Positions 17,237 through 26,885 of a DNA stretch of 38,612 nt are shown piece by piece. Source of the DNA: Chloroflexota bacterium (GTDB taxonomy: Bacteria; Chloroflexota; Dehalococcoidia; Lucifugimonadales; JACQTT01); the NCBI GenBank assembly GCA_016210665.1, contig JACQTT010000083.1, forward strand, positions 1 to 38,612, written 5' to 3'. Under the pieces are notes generated by a model that ran no database searches, was not told the DNA's origin, and worked only from the letters and a program-made list of their open reading frames with translations. The position numbers and the translations under genes were made by a program. Position 1 is the stretch's first letter; the number at the start of each line of letters is the position of its first letter.

Positions 17237-19987
17237 TCAGTCGCCAATGGCTAATACACCTCCATTGGCGGAGGAACGCAGAGCCGCCTGCGCAGCGGCA
17301 AGCCTAGCTATAGGAACGCGGTAGGGTGAACAACTGACGTAATCGAGGCCTACTGCATGGAAGAACTCAATGCTAGATGGGTCTCCTCCGTGCTCTCCGC
17401 AGATGCCTACTGTCAGGTTTGGGCGAGTCTGCTTGCCCAGTTTGTAGGCCATCTCCACCAGACGGCCTACCCCCTTTCTGTCCAACACCTTGAATGGATC
17501 TTCTGGAAGTATCTTGTCTTCCACATACTGCATCAAGAACTTGCCTTCGGCATCGTCGCGGCTGACGGCGAAGGTGGTTTGCGTAAGGTCATTGGTGCCA
17601 AAGCTGAAGAACTCGGCCGTCTCAGCAATTTCGTCAGCAGTGAGGGCTGCCCTTGGAGTCTCTATCATAGTTCCAATCTTGTAGCTGACCTTGTCAGCCT
17701 TCCCTTTTTGGATTTTTTCGATTGTCTCCTCCAGGAGCGCCCTCATCCGCCTCATTTCGTTTCTATGGCCCACTAGAGGAATCATTATTTCAGGATGCAC
17801 CTGTATCCCCTCGGCCATGACGTTGGAGGCCGCTGTCACAATGGCGCGCACCTGCATGGCATATATGTCCGGATAGATCAACCCCAAGCGACAACCGCGC
17901 AAGCCCAACATAGGATTGGCTTCACGCAGATCTCCTACTGAGGCTAGCATCTTTTCCTTTTCCCTCAGCGTCACTGGGGAACTTCCATTGCTCCGAAGTT
18001 CAACGACCTCGGTTAGCAGCTCTTCATAGCTCGGCAAGAATTCATGGAGAGGTGGATCCAGAAGGCGTATCACCACAGGCTTGTCCTTCATAGCTCTAAG
18101 GATACCCTCGAAGTCGCTTACCTGGAACCTGCTTAACTCGTCCAGGGTAGCGTGATATTCCTCTTTGACCAGCTTGTCATCTGGCCTTTGATTAGAAGCA
18201 TGGGCGGCCAGAATCATCGTACGCACCAGGGCGAGACGCTCCGGCTCAAAAAACATGTGCTCTGTCCTGCAAAGTCCAATGCCTTCAGCGCCAAAAGCGA
18301 TGGCTGTCTCGGCATCACGGGGATAGTCGGCATTGGCCCAAACGCCCAGTCTTCTCGTGCTATCTGCCCAACTCAGGAGGATAGCCAACTCTCTCTCCTC
18401 GGAGACATTTGGCAGAATAGTGGGCAGGGAACCCACGAAAACCTCTCCTGAAGAGCCGTCTATGCTTATCTCTTCATTCTCTTTTACTATCACATCACCG
18501 CGGCGCAGATAACCACCCTCGGGATTTACCTCAATACCCTCCGCTCCAGCAACACAGGGCTTTCCCAACCCCCTGGCAACGACCGCCGCATGGCTGGTAG
18601 CGCCGCCACGGCCGGTGAGTATGCCAGCGGCTACCAGCATGCCGTGCACGTCCTCGGCCTTGGTCTCGGGGCGCGCCAGGATCAAGCGAACCCCCTGTTT
18701 ACCTAACTCGGCGGCGGTATCGGCGCTGAATACTACTTTGCCAGTAGCGCCCCCTGGAGAAGCTCCCAGACCACGGCCCAAGAGCCTCCCTTCACTTTTC
18801 GCCCGCTCCTTAGCCCTTTCATCCAGCCTGGGCAGCAGCAACTGAGAGATCTGGTCAGGCGCCACCCTCAAGAGACCCTCTTCTTGAGTTATCAGCCCTT
18901 CTTGCACCATGTCCACCGCTATCTTTATGGCAGCCTTTGCGCTACGCTTGGCTGTGCGAGTCTGCAACATATAGAGCTTTCCCTGCTCCACGGTGAACTC
19001 AATATCCTGGGCATCACGATTATGGTGCTCCAGAAGGCCTGTAACCTGGAGCAACTCCCTATGAATGTCAGGCTTCTCCTTAGCCAGCTCGGCGATCTTG
19101 CGAGGAGTAGCGGTGCCTGCTACCACGTCCTCTCCCTGGGCTTTGGTTAGATACTCGCCGTATAAGGTCTTGTCGCCAGTAGAAGGGTCCCGGGTGAAGA
19201 GCACGCCAGTACAGCTGTTATCATCCAAATTCCCAAAGACCATAGCGACGACGCTGACTGCGGTGCCAAGATCGTGGGATATCTTATTGAAGTTACGATA
19301 GTCAATGGCGCGACGGGAGTTCCAGCTCTCAAACACAGCTCGAATAGCCTGATTAAGCTGTGTCATAGGATCGTCGGGAATATCAGCCCTGGCGTCCTTT
19401 TTTACCAGCAGCTTTAGCCTGGCAATAACCTCACGTAGGTCGTCTGGACTCAGCTCCGCCCCTGTTCCGACGCCGGCCTTACGCCGCTGTTCGTCCATGA
19501 CCACGTCTAACACATCACTTTTGACGTTCATCACCACGCTGCCGAACATCTGGATAAAGCGACGATAGATGTCCAATGCAAAGTGGCCGTTCCCGGTACG
19601 CCGCCCTATGCCATCAGCAATGCCCTCGTTTATTCCCAGATTGAGAATCGTGTCCATCATGCCTGGCATTGACACGGCGGCCCCGGAACGCACGGAGACC
19701 AGTAAAGGATTGTCCGGGTCGCCGAACTTGCGTCCTGAGGCCGTCTCCAACTCCTTCAAAGCCTCTAGCACCTGGCTCCACAGACCCTCCGGCAACCTCT
19801 TGTTGGAACGGTAGTAATCTAAGCATGCCTCAGTGGTAATGGTAAAGCCTGGCGGAACTGGGAGTCCCATGGCGGTCATCTCCGCCAACTGGGCGCCCTT
19901 ATTGCCCAGAAGATCCTTTCTACTACTGTCACCCCTCTGGAAAGAGAAAACCCATTGTCTTTGGCCAACGGATTTTTTCGACGTCAC
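17237..19987 (-). CDS. ppdK: Pyruvate, phosphate dikinase
   Basis: PPDK interconverts pyruvate, ATP and phosphate with PEP, AMP and pyrophosphate, in the cytoplasm. The N-terminal ATP-grasp domain starts NKGAQLAEMTAMGLPVPPGF and holds the loop SVRSGAAVSMPGMMDTILNLG. The swivelling phosphohistidine domain has GGATSHAAVVARGLGKP with catalytic H466. The C-terminal PEP/pyruvate barrel shows GLCRTEHMF, MIETPRAALTADEIA, SFGTNDLTQTT and GICGEHGGDP, whose C863 is the expected acid/base. The 916 residues are slightly longer than the usual 870-890. GTG 19987 is preceded by AGGAGGTG at a 5-6 base distance, which fixes the start. No PPDK regulatory protein gene is adjacent. With the PEPCK-like protein it may serve gluconeogenesis or PPi-linked energy metabolism. 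Confidence 0.97.
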   Translation of the reverse strand: MTSKKSVGQRQWVFSFQRGDSSRKDLLGNKGAQLAEMTAMGLPVPPGFTITTEACLDYYRSNKRLPEGLWSQVLEALKELETASGRKFGDPDNPLLVSVRSGAAVSMPGMMDTILNLGINEGIADGIGRRTGNGHFALDIYRRFIQMFGSVVMNVKSDVLDVVMDEQRRKAGVGTGAELSPDDLREVIARLKLLVKKDARADIPDDPMTQLNQAIRAVFESWNSRRAIDYRNFNKISHDLGTAVSVVAMVFGNLDDNSCTGVLFTRDPSTGDKTLYGEYLTKAQGEDVVAGTATPRKIAELAKEKPDIHRELLQVTGLLEHHNRDAQDIEFTVEQGKLYMLQTRTAKRSAKAAIKIAVDMVQEGLITQEEGLLRVAPDQISQLLLPRLDERAKERAKSEGRLLGRGLGASPGGATGKVVFSADTAAELGKQGVRLILARPETKAEDVHGMLVAAGILTGRGGATSHAAVVARGLGKPCVAGAEGIEVNPEGGYLRRGDVIVKENEEISIDGSSGEVFVGSLPTILPNVSEERELAILLSWADSTRRLGVWANADYPRDAETAIAFGAEGIGLCRTEHMFFEPERLALVRTMILAAHASNQRPDDKLVKEEYHATLDELSRFQVSDFEGILRAMKDKPVVIRLLDPPLHEFLPSYEELLTEVVELRSNGSSPVTLREKEKMLASVGDLREANPMLGLRGCRLGLIYPDIYAMQVRAIVTAASNVMAEGIQVHPEIMIPLVGHRNEMRRMRALLEETIEKIQKGKADKVSYKIGTMIETPRAALTADEIAETAEFFSFGTNDLTQTTFAVSRDDAEGKFLMQYVEDKILPEDPFKVLDRKGVGRLVEMAYKLGKQTRPNLTVGICGEHGGDPSSIEFFHAVGLDYVSCSPYRVPIARLAAAQAALRSSANGGVLAIGD

Positions 19988-20173
19988 TCAAGCACCTCCT
20001 ATTTTGGCGGAAATTAAGAAGACAAGGTCTTATCAAGGGGATGGAATGAAGAGGAGCTAAAGATTATTTGATAGATAGCCTACTGTCACCCCGTAGAGAT
20101 ACCAGCTCCTTATAGGAATCCAAAAACCTAAACTATTATATCAATAGTAACCGGGGTATGCATTATTAATCTA

Positions 20174-21451
20174 TTAGGCCCCTTGATTGTGGCTACCGAC
20201 AGGTCCAGGTGTCGTTGATTCCAGACGTCTCAGCCGAGGACTGGCCGTGGCAATTACCAGAGTGAAAGCTAGAACTATGACGCCACCCAGAGCTACGGCG
20301 TAGGGAGCACCGATAACACCAGCAATCGCCCCGGCAGCCATACCTCCTAGAGATGAGAGGCTCCAGGTCATGCCGTATAGGCCCATTATCCGCCCTCTCA
20401 GTTCATCGGGAACCCGTATCAGGATAATGGCCATTCCAGAAATCAGGTATGCGGCATTGAAGATACCTTTCACGAAGAGGAGAGCCAGAGAAATAAGATA
20501 CCAGTGGGAGAGGGCAAATAAGATGACAAAGGCTCCAGAAAGGATGGAGCCACCTATCAGAAACCATCCCTTCCTCCTGGACCGACTAAGGGCGGCCATC
20601 ATAAGGGTACCTGTGAAAGAACCCAAACCCGCTACACTCAGGAGAAAGCCCAAACCTTGAGCGCCAACGCCCAGGATATCCTCTGCGAAGATAGGCATCA
20701 ACTGGACATAACCCATGCCAAAGAGGCTGGTGAAGAAGGTGAGACCTAAGATAAGGACAAAGATGTTATTGTCTCGAATGAATTTGAGACCCGACTCAAT
20801 ATCATGGGTAATGGTTGTGGCAACTTTCCTATCAAGGGGAGGGACTTTTAGCATCGCTATGGGAAGCGCACCAACCAGGTGTGCTATAGAGCTGACGTAG
20901 AAGGCGGCAGGAGTCCCGAACTGAGCTATAAGCAGACCCCCCAGAGCCGTGGCTACAACTCGACTTACCTGCCAAATAGATACGTTCAATGCCACGGCGT
21001 TGTCCAAGTCCTTACGGTCCAAGAGGTGAGGAAAGATGGCATCGCGAGAGGGCTGGTCAAAGGCGCGCATGGCACCTGCATAGGATGCTACGGCCAAGAC
21101 ATGCCAAAACCGAACCGCCTGCCCAGCCGTTAAGAAGGCCAAAAGCAATACAGCAACACCAGAGGTAACCTGAGCAAATACTATTAATCGTCTACGATCT
21201 ATCTTGTCTGCAATCACACCCCCATACAGACCGAGGAGAATAGGGGGTAGAGAATAAACAAGGCCCAGGTAACCCAAATCAAGTGGCGAACCAGTGAGCT
21301 GATAGACCTGCCATCCTTGAGCTATCACCAGAATCATAGAGCCACTGATAGAAGTCAGGGTCCCTATCCAGTAAAGGCGGAACTGAGGATATTGAAAGGC
21401 GCTGAGGGTTGCGATGCCTCTGCTTATGAGAGCTTTGGATGCCTGCGACAA
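20174..21451 (-). CDS. Major facilitator superfamily exporter (MFS_3 / EntS-like)
   Basis: This 425-residue protein of the inner membrane has about 12 hydrophobic segments in two halves, typical of the drug/siderophore exporter branch of MFS. The N-terminus FQYPQFRLYWIGTLTSISGSM and the loop YGGVIADKIDRRRLIVFAQ (MFS motif A region between helices 2 and 3) support MFS_3. A further conserved stretch is RAFDQPSRDAIFPHLLDRKDL. The start is TTG 21451 with GGAAGGT 5 bases before it. It is monocistronic between ppdK and glmS. The 302-base gap upstream (21452-21753) contains no recognisable gene or RNA. Substrate cannot be inferred. Confidence 0.87.
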   Translation of the reverse strand: MSQASKALISRGIATLSAFQYPQFRLYWIGTLTSISGSMILVIAQGWQVYQLTGSPLDLGYLGLVYSLPPILLGLYGGVIADKIDRRRLIVFAQVTSGVAVLLLAFLTAGQAVRFWHVLAVASYAGAMRAFDQPSRDAIFPHLLDRKDLDNAVALNVSIWQVSRVVATALGGLLIAQFGTPAAFYVSSIAHLVGALPIAMLKVPPLDRKVATTITHDIESGLKFIRDNNIFVLILGLTFFTSLFGMGYVQLMPIFAEDILGVGAQGLGFLLSVAGLGSFTGTLMMAALSRSRRKGWFLIGGSILSGAFVILFALSHWYLISLALLFVKGIFNAAYLISGMAIILIRVPDELRGRIMGLYGMTWSLSSLGGMAAGAIAGVIGAPYAVALGGVIVLAFTLVIATASPRLRRLESTTPGPVGSHNQGA

Positions 21452-21753
21452 GGTTTACCTTCCATGGAAATCCTTATGTCTAATGTCAATGCAAAAAGAA
21501 CACTTGAACCGCTTGCTAAAGGGAAGGCGTGGGAGTTCATTCTGCATTTCGTGGAAAAACAGGTTAGCCCCTGGCGTAGCGCTTTTCAAAATGGTTAGTC
21601 CTAACGATTCGTCGTGGTCAATATACTAAATACAGACGTAACGTAGAGGACACGATAGCAAAATCTACCACAGTATGAGCCTCCCGAAGAGTCCAAGGAC
21701 TTTTCAAAGGTGTCGGCACAGTGGGAATCCTTTAGGTGAACGTATCTCCACGA

Positions 21754-23598
21754 CTATTCTACCGTAACCGACTTAGCCAAATTCCTCGGCTGGTCAACGT
21801 CGCAGCCCCGTTTAACTGCTATGTGGTAAGCCAGCAGCTGCATGGGCACCGCCGACAAAATAGGGTTAACTAAAGACGAAGCCCCAGGAATGTATATAAC
21901 GTAATCAGCCTTGCTAGCAATCTCTTTATCGCCCTCTGTGGCAACGGCAATCACAAGGGCGCCTCGGGTTTTGGCCTCGTTGATGTTATTAAGCATCTTC
22001 CCATATAGATGATCCTTCAGAGCCAGGGCTACTACAGGCATATTGCCATCTATAAGAGCGATGGGGCCGTGCTTCATCTCTCCCGCAGGATACCCCTCTG
22101 CATGGATATAGCTTATCTCCTTGAGCTTCAAAGCGCCTTCCATAGCAATGGGGTAGTTGATCCCTCTGCCGAGGTAGAGGAAGTTAGAGTATTTGAAGAA
22201 TTGCTGGGCGATCATTTCATAGATAGACTGGTCAGCCAAAATAGTGCCCAGCATCCGGGGCAGATGGGCCAACTCCTGAATAATCTGGGAAAGGCGCTCC
22301 TGGCTTAGACTGCGGCGTTTTATCCCCAGGTAGGAGGCTAGAAGATAGAGGGCTATTAGAGAGTTGGTAAAGGTCTTGCTGGCCGCTACTCCCAGCTCTA
22401 AGCCCGACCGCATATAGATTACTCCCTCGGCCAGGCGAGTAGCCTGGCTACCCTCGATGTTACAAATGGTGATAAGGCGGCCTCCCTTCCTGGAAGCCGC
22501 CTCCATAGCAGCCAGAGTATCAGCAGTCTCCCCTGACTGCCCCACAGAGACTACAAGAGTACGATTATTTAGAATCGGATCGCGATAGCGAAACTCCGAG
22601 GAGTTGTCTGCCTCGGCAGGAATCTTAGCCAGAGACTCTATCCACAAGCGGCCAATCATCGCAGCATTGAAACTGGTTCCCATGCCTATCAGCACGACCT
22701 TAGATATATCCTTCAACTCTGCATCGGAAAGAGGAATACCTTCCAACTCCACGCTGTCTGTATCGAAGGATATCCTTCCTCTGAGAGCGTTCATAACCGC
22801 CTCGGGCTGCTCGGAGATCTCCTTTAACATAAAGTGCTTGTAATGGCCTTTAGCAGCCGAAAGGGCGTCATAGGGCACAGAATGAGGTTCCTTATTGATG
22901 GATGCTCCATCTAAACGATGGTATTGGGCGTTGCCGTGGTCTAAGACCACCATCTCGCCGTCGGCCAGATATGTCACTCTACGGGTATGGGGCAACAGCG
23001 CAGGCAGATCGCTGGCCACAAGCATCTCCCCATCCCCGTACCCCACAACGATACCTCCGGCATTGCCCAAACGGAAGGAAAAAATCTTTCTCGGCTCAAT
23101 GATAGACATGGCGACGACAGCATGAGCACCCTGGATCTCAAAGGCCGTCCTTCCCAGAGCCTCTTCCATGGAAAATTTCTTGGCTAAGTAGGACTCGATG
23201 AGGTGCGGTATCACCTCGGTATCTGTCTGCGAAGAAAAGAGGTGCCCCTCCTGAATAAGCCTCTCTTTGAGGGGCATGTAGTTTTCTACGATACCATTGT
23301 GCACTACCACCACCTCTCCGCGGCAATCGGTATGAGGGTGAGCGTTGGATGCGGTAGGACTGCCGTGAGTAGCCCATCGGGTATGGCCTATGCCAACCGT
23401 CCCATCGGGTAAGATCCCCTCTAAGGAGGCAACCAGACCGTCTAGCTTCCCTGGGGCCCTTTTAATCGAAAATTGCCCTTGGGAGTCGAGGACTGCAATG
23501 CCGGCGCTATCATACCCTCTATACTCCAGCCTCTTCAGCCCTTCCAGGAGAATTGAAGCCACTGGCCTCTTCCCTGTGTATCCAATTATTCCGCACAC
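21754..23598 (-). CDS. glmS: Glutamine-fructose-6-phosphate aminotransferase (isomerising)
   Basis: GlmS makes glucosamine-6-phosphate from fructose-6-phosphate and glutamine, the entry to peptidoglycan and other amino-sugar polymers. The class II amidotransferase domain starts with nucleophile Cys2 in CGIIGYTG and contains GIGHTRWATHG and VVHNGIVENY. Two SIS sugar-isomerase domains follow, with GMGTSFNAAMIGRLW and SQSGETADTLAA-type sugar-phosphate loops, and the C-terminus ends in the invariant DQPRNLAKSVTVE. The 614 residues are normal. The start is GTG 23598, with AAGGAG lying inside the end of plsC, whose stop is 1 base upstream, so translation is coupled. No glmS ribozyme can fit before it. 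Confidence 0.97.
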   Translation of the reverse strand: MCGIIGYTGKRPVASILLEGLKRLEYRGYDSAGIAVLDSQGQFSIKRAPGKLDGLVASLEGILPDGTVGIGHTRWATHGSPTASNAHPHTDCRGEVVVVHNGIVENYMPLKERLIQEGHLFSSQTDTEVIPHLIESYLAKKFSMEEALGRTAFEIQGAHAVVAMSIIEPRKIFSFRLGNAGGIVVGYGDGEMLVASDLPALLPHTRRVTYLADGEMVVLDHGNAQYHRLDGASINKEPHSVPYDALSAAKGHYKHFMLKEISEQPEAVMNALRGRISFDTDSVELEGIPLSDAELKDISKVVLIGMGTSFNAAMIGRLWIESLAKIPAEADNSSEFRYRDPILNNRTLVVSVGQSGETADTLAAMEAASRKGGRLITICNIEGSQATRLAEGVIYMRSGLELGVAASKTFTNSLIALYLLASYLGIKRRSLSQERLSQIIQELAHLPRMLGTILADQSIYEMIAQQFFKYSNFLYLGRGINYPIAMEGALKLKEISYIHAEGYPAGEMKHGPIALIDGNMPVVALALKDHLYGKMLNNINEAKTRGALVIAVATEGDKEIASKADYVIYIPGASSLVNPILSAVPMQLLAYHIAVKRGCDVDQPRNLAKSVTVE

Positions 23599-23599
23599 T

Positions 23600-24244
23600 C
23601 TAAGTCTCCTTGTGAAGCGAATATACCCCCCGATAACTCTCGGGCAAAAGGGCTGCGACTCGCTGCATCACCATCTTTGTCAGAGCCTCTAATTGAGACC
23701 GCTCCAACCTCCCCTCTATGGCAGGGAGTGAGAAAGGCTCTCCAATTCTAACAGTAATTTTACCCGTAGGAAATGCTACCCGCCACAAGGGGCCCATACG
23801 TTCTGTACCGGTGATGCCCACGGGCAGCAGGGTAGCCTGAGACCGGATAGCGAGAAGAGCTATTCCAGGAATGGCCTCCCTCATACGGCCTGGGCTCCTG
23901 GTTCCTTCTGGGAAGAAGGCTATAGCTTCATTTCGAGAAAGCATCCTTAGAGCCCAGCGAAAAGCCTGGATATCCGTGCCATCTCTCTTAAGAGGGAAGG
24001 CTCCGTAGTTACTCAAAAAGGCTGAAATCACAGGATTTACAAAAATTCCCTCCTTGGCTAAGAAGAATAACCTGCGGGGTATGCTGGCCCCCAGAAGAGG
24101 AGGGTCTATGTTACTCTGGTGATTAGCGACCACAATAAGGGGCCCTCGTGGAGGAACGCTCTCTCTACCTTCGACCGTCCAATGTGCGAAGGCCTGGAGT
24201 ACGGCTCGGACCATAGAGTTGCTAAGAGTATAGAAAAACTCCAT
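23600..24244 (-). CDS. plsC: 1-acyl-sn-glycerol-3-phosphate acyltransferase
   Basis: The enzyme acylates lysophosphatidic acid to phosphatidic acid at the membrane. The catalytic block is NHQSNIDPPLLG (NHx4D) near residues 40-51, followed by FLAKEGIF, the substrate block FFPEGTRSPGRM near 115, and a final LLPVGITG block. A weakly hydrophobic N-terminal segment may sit on the membrane. At 214 residues it is a compact but complete member. Its ATG overlaps the cmk stop by one base (TAATG arrangement), and its own end contains the ribosome-binding site of glmS. cmk-plsC is a frequent pair, linking CTP supply and phospholipid synthesis. Acyl donor unknown. Confidence 0.92.
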   Translation of the reverse strand: MEFFYTLSNSMVRAVLQAFAHWTVEGRESVPPRGPLIVVANHQSNIDPPLLGASIPRRLFFLAKEGIFVNPVISAFLSNYGAFPLKRDGTDIQAFRWALRMLSRNEAIAFFPEGTRSPGRMREAIPGIALLAIRSQATLLPVGITGTERMGPLWRVAFPTGKITVRIGEPFSLPAIEGRLERSQLEALTKMVMQRVAALLPESYRGVYSLHKET

Positions 24245-24930
24245 TAACGACCCTCGATGAAAGCCATTATTCGATCCACTACCTCCTCTATCGTAAACCC
24301 CTCGGTGTCCAGAACATGGGCATCTGTAGCGGGTTTCAGAGGAGAATAGCGCCTCTCTGTGTCCATCCTATCTCTTCTGTTCAGCTCCTCCAGTACCGCA
24401 GCATAAGATACGGGGTGTCCCAGATTTTCTAGCTCTAGATAGCGTCGCCTGGCTCGCTCCTCTGGGGAGGCCATCAGAAATATCTTGAACTGGGCCTTGG
24501 GAAACACTACCGTGCCGATGTCCCTGCCGGCCATAACCATCTTTTCCCGCCGTGCCAGCCTTCGTTGTTCCTTAATCAATGCCCTTCGCACCCCAAGCAC
24601 CTTGGAGACGGGCGATACCCACTTTTCAACCTGGGTGTCTCTTAGCCTGCCGGTTACGTCCTCACCATTGACCAAGAGCCTCTCACCGTCACCGGGAACC
24701 GATATTATCTCCATTTTCAACTCTCTCACTAGCCTGGAAAGCTCCTCTTCGCTGGTCAAATCCACACCCTTTTTCAGCGCCATCCAGGTAGTAGCCCTGT
24801 ACATAGAGCCGGTATCCAGGAACTTATGCCTCAGCCTTTGAGCCAATATCCTGCCCACAGCGGTCTTCCCCGAAGCCGCTGGGCCGTCTATCGCTATGAC
24901 CCCAGTTAAACGCAAGAATAGTTCCTGCAC
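24244..24930 (-). CDS. cmk: Cytidylate kinase
   Basis: CMP/dCMP kinase phosphorylates CMP with ATP to CDP. The P-loop is IDGPAASGKTAVGR near residues 14-27. The CMP-binding region FLDTGSMYRATTWMA follows, and the lid and core motifs AGRDIGTVVFPKAQFKIFL, ARRRYLEL and RRDRMDTERRYSPLKPA are intact. The length of 228 residues is standard. The start is GTG 24930, only about 13 residues before the P-loop, as expected. It heads the cmk-plsC-glmS group. The 110-base spacer to DUF951 upstream shows no clear promoter. Confidence 0.95.
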   Translation of the reverse strand: MQELFLRLTGVIAIDGPAASGKTAVGRILAQRLRHKFLDTGSMYRATTWMALKKGVDLTSEEELSRLVRELKMEIISVPGDGERLLVNGEDVTGRLRDTQVEKWVSPVSKVLGVRRALIKEQRRLARREKMVMAGRDIGTVVFPKAQFKIFLMASPEERARRRYLELENLGHPVSYAAVLEELNRRDRMDTERRYSPLKPATDAHVLDTEGFTIEEVVDRIMAFIEGR

Positions 24931-25040
24931 ATTATCCAGTAATCTCAGGGGAGGCGTGAAAATTATATAGCTTCCGCAAGCTGCTAGGCAAGGAACAAGG
25001 GAGGATTTGGCGGTGACGGATCTTAAGAGGGTCTTCCCTT

Positions 25041-25232
25041 TTACTTGGAGCTAGGCAGGCGAGGTTTCACTCTGCGCTCCAGTGTCGGGCGTGGTAGAAG
25101 AACCCTACGACCGCAGCCCTGGCACTTTATGCCGATGTCGGCTCCAAGGCGGACGACCTCCCACTCCAGGCTTCCGCAGGGATGTGCCTTCCTGAGACTA
25201 AGCACATCCCCTAGCCTTATGTTCATCACCAT
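25041..25232 (-). CDS. DUF951 family small zinc-ribbon-like protein
   Basis: This 63-residue basic protein matches DUF951: [21 protein letters not shown], then [19 protein letters not shown] and a basic tail. The three cysteines (C19, and the CxxC at 37-40) plus His17 could bind a metal. The family is widespread in Firmicutes and Chloroflexota and sometimes lies near ychF or ribosomal genes; its function is unknown to me. The start overlaps the pyrF stop by 7 bases (ATGGTGATG; ATG at 25232 or 25226), indicating coupling to pyrF. Confidence 0.87.
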   Translation of the reverse strand: MVMNIRLGDVLSLRKAHPCGSLEWEVVRLGADIGIKCQGCGRRVLLPRPTLERRVKPRLPSSK

Positions 25233-26062
25233 CCCCTGCCCTCCGCCTCAAGAACGCCGTTTATCCGCTTACACAATTCTTGGGCTACTCGCCTGGCCCC
25301 CTGGGCAAAGTTATGCTTTTCTCGTGAGGCATAGAGAACCTGGCGGGAGGCGTTAAAGAGGGCGTGGTGGCCGTCTTTCTCTATCCCGAAGGCCACTGCC
25401 TTCTCTAGCTCACCTCCCTGAGCTCCCAACCCAGGGATCAGAATGGGCATACCGGGACACGCGGAGCGCACCCACTTCAGCTCTTCCAGATAGGTGGCTC
25501 CTACCACCAGCCCTACGTTTCTACGGCTATTCCACTGGGCAGCCTGGAGAGCTACCCTTTGGAACAGGAGCATAGACGTGCCTGGTGTGGAAAGGGCCAG
25601 GTCCTGGAACTCTTTAGCCCCCGGGTTGGAGCTGCGACACCAGATAAAGATACCTCTATCCTCATAATCCAGGAAGGGTTCTAAGGACTCGCCGCCAGCA
25701 TAGGGGTTGACAGTGGCTGCATCGAAGCCCCAAAACTCAAAGAGGGCCTTGGCATATCCTTTGTTGGTGGAGGCGATATCCCCCCGCTTGCCGTCTCCTA
25801 AGATGATGACCCCAGGAGCTGTGACGCGGATATGCTCAATAGTGCTATAAAGGGCATGGAGTCCTTCAAAACCGAGGGCTTCGTAAAAAGCCAGGTTGGG
25901 CTTATAGGCGCTTACCAGGTCCCGTGTAGCATCCACAATGGCCCGATTGAACTGCAAAACGTCGGAAACGGGCATAAGGGAAGGATCAGGGTCCAGGCCT
26001 ACACAAAGAAGGCTCTTGCTTGTATGGCAGGCTGACTTTAGCTTCTCTAAGAAGGATGGCAA
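25226..26062 (-). CDS. pyrF: Orotidine 5'-phosphate decarboxylase (long-form PyrF)
   Basis: The enzyme decarboxylates OMP to UMP, the last step of pyrimidine synthesis. It belongs to the longer bacterial subfamily (278 residues here). The N-terminus reads [14 protein letters not shown], the catalytic loop is [14 protein letters not shown] (DxKxxD) near residues 96-109, the downstream barrel strand is [15 protein letters not shown], and the phosphate-binding part reads [13 protein letters not shown]. The start is TTG 26062 with GGGAGA 6 bases upstream. The next gene, DUF951, overlaps its end. No other pyrimidine genes are in the window. Confidence 0.95.
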   Translation of the reverse strand: MPSFLEKLKSACHTSKSLLCVGLDPDPSLMPVSDVLQFNRAIVDATRDLVSAYKPNLAFYEALGFEGLHALYSTIEHIRVTAPGVIILGDGKRGDIASTNKGYAKALFEFWGFDAATVNPYAGGESLEPFLDYEDRGIFIWCRSSNPGAKEFQDLALSTPGTSMLLFQRVALQAAQWNSRRNVGLVVGATYLEELKWVRSACPGMPILIPGLGAQGGELEKAVAFGIEKDGHHALFNASRQVLYASREKHNFAQGARRVAQELCKRINGVLEAEGRGW

Positions 26063-26168
26063 CAGATATCTCCCTACCCTTTATCGTTAGTTTACCCAGC
26101 CATCGCACTCCTGGCAAGTTGCCAAGGAAGAATTTGAATGTTAACGTAACTCATCAAGAGGAGGGATT

Positions 26169-26867
26169 TTGCGACTAAGCTCGTCTTTGACCAGGGCGAC
26201 CTTCATAAAGCGATTGAACCGTTTCGCAGCCTTGATGCGTGTTGAGGCACGAGAGTTGATGGCCCACGTGCCCAACTCGGGACGAATGAGAGAGCTATTG
26301 ATACCCAGTGCAACCATGTTTCTGACCCCCGTCAAACGCCCCAATAGAAAGACAGCCTATGACCTATCCCTGGTGGACCTGGGACATGTCCTGGTGTCCG
26401 CCGATGCGCGATTGCCTAATGGCCTGGTCCAGGAGGCCCTGGAGAGGGGCAAACTGGCCGAGTTTCAAGACTACACATCCATCCGCCGAGAGGTGTCTTA
26501 TGGGGAGAGTCGCCTCGACCTGCTTTTGGATGGGAGCAGGGGCACGTGCTATATAGAGGTGAAATCGGTGACACTGGTGGAGGGAGGTATTGGCCTCTTC
26601 CCCGATGCTCCCACCGCCAGGGGCCAGCGACACATGGACGCCCTCTCCCAGGCTGTGGCGAGGGGACATAGAGGAGCGGTAATCTTCGTCATTCAACGCC
26701 GGGATGCCCGCGGCATGATGCCTAACACCGCTGCGGACCCCGCCTTCTGCCAGAGGCTCCAGAGAGCCATCCAACAGGGGGTAGAGGCATACGCTTACAG
26801 ATGTCATGTCAGTCTGGAGGAGATATTCATTACAGAGAGGGTGCCTGTTGTCCTGGAGAAGAGATGA
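26169..26867 (+). CDS. sfsA: SfsA family nuclease (sugar fermentation stimulation protein homologue)
   Basis: SfsA proteins have an N-terminal OB-like fold and a C-terminal PD-(D/E)xK nuclease domain and are annotated as DNA/RNA nucleases. Seen here are FIKRLNRFAALMRV, AHVPNSGRMRELL, SRLDLLLDG and YIEVKSVTLVEGGIGLFPDAPTARG, which holds the ExK catalytic pair, followed by RGQRHMDAL. At 232 residues it is full length. The start is TTG 26169, with AGGAGG about 4 bases before it. The next internal Met is too far inside the fold. It is followed after 18 bases by the endonuclease III-like gene, suggesting a small DNA-processing operon. The physiological role remains unclear in the family. Confidence 0.93.
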   Translation: MRLSSSLTRATFIKRLNRFAALMRVEARELMAHVPNSGRMRELLIPSATMFLTPVKRPNRKTAYDLSLVDLGHVLVSADARLPNGLVQEALERGKLAEFQDYTSIRREVSYGESRLDLLLDGSRGTCYIEVKSVTLVEGGIGLFPDAPTARGQRHMDALSQAVARGHRGAVIFVIQRRDARGMMPNTAADPAFCQRLQRAIQQGVEAYAYRCHVSLEEIFITERVPVVLEKR

Positions 26868-26885
26868 TATGAGGTTCATCAGGCG

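Noticed and set aside
23599-23700. glmS ribozyme upstream of glmS
   Set aside because: The glmS start lies 1 base after the plsC stop, so no leader exists, and no ribozyme-like sequence was seen.
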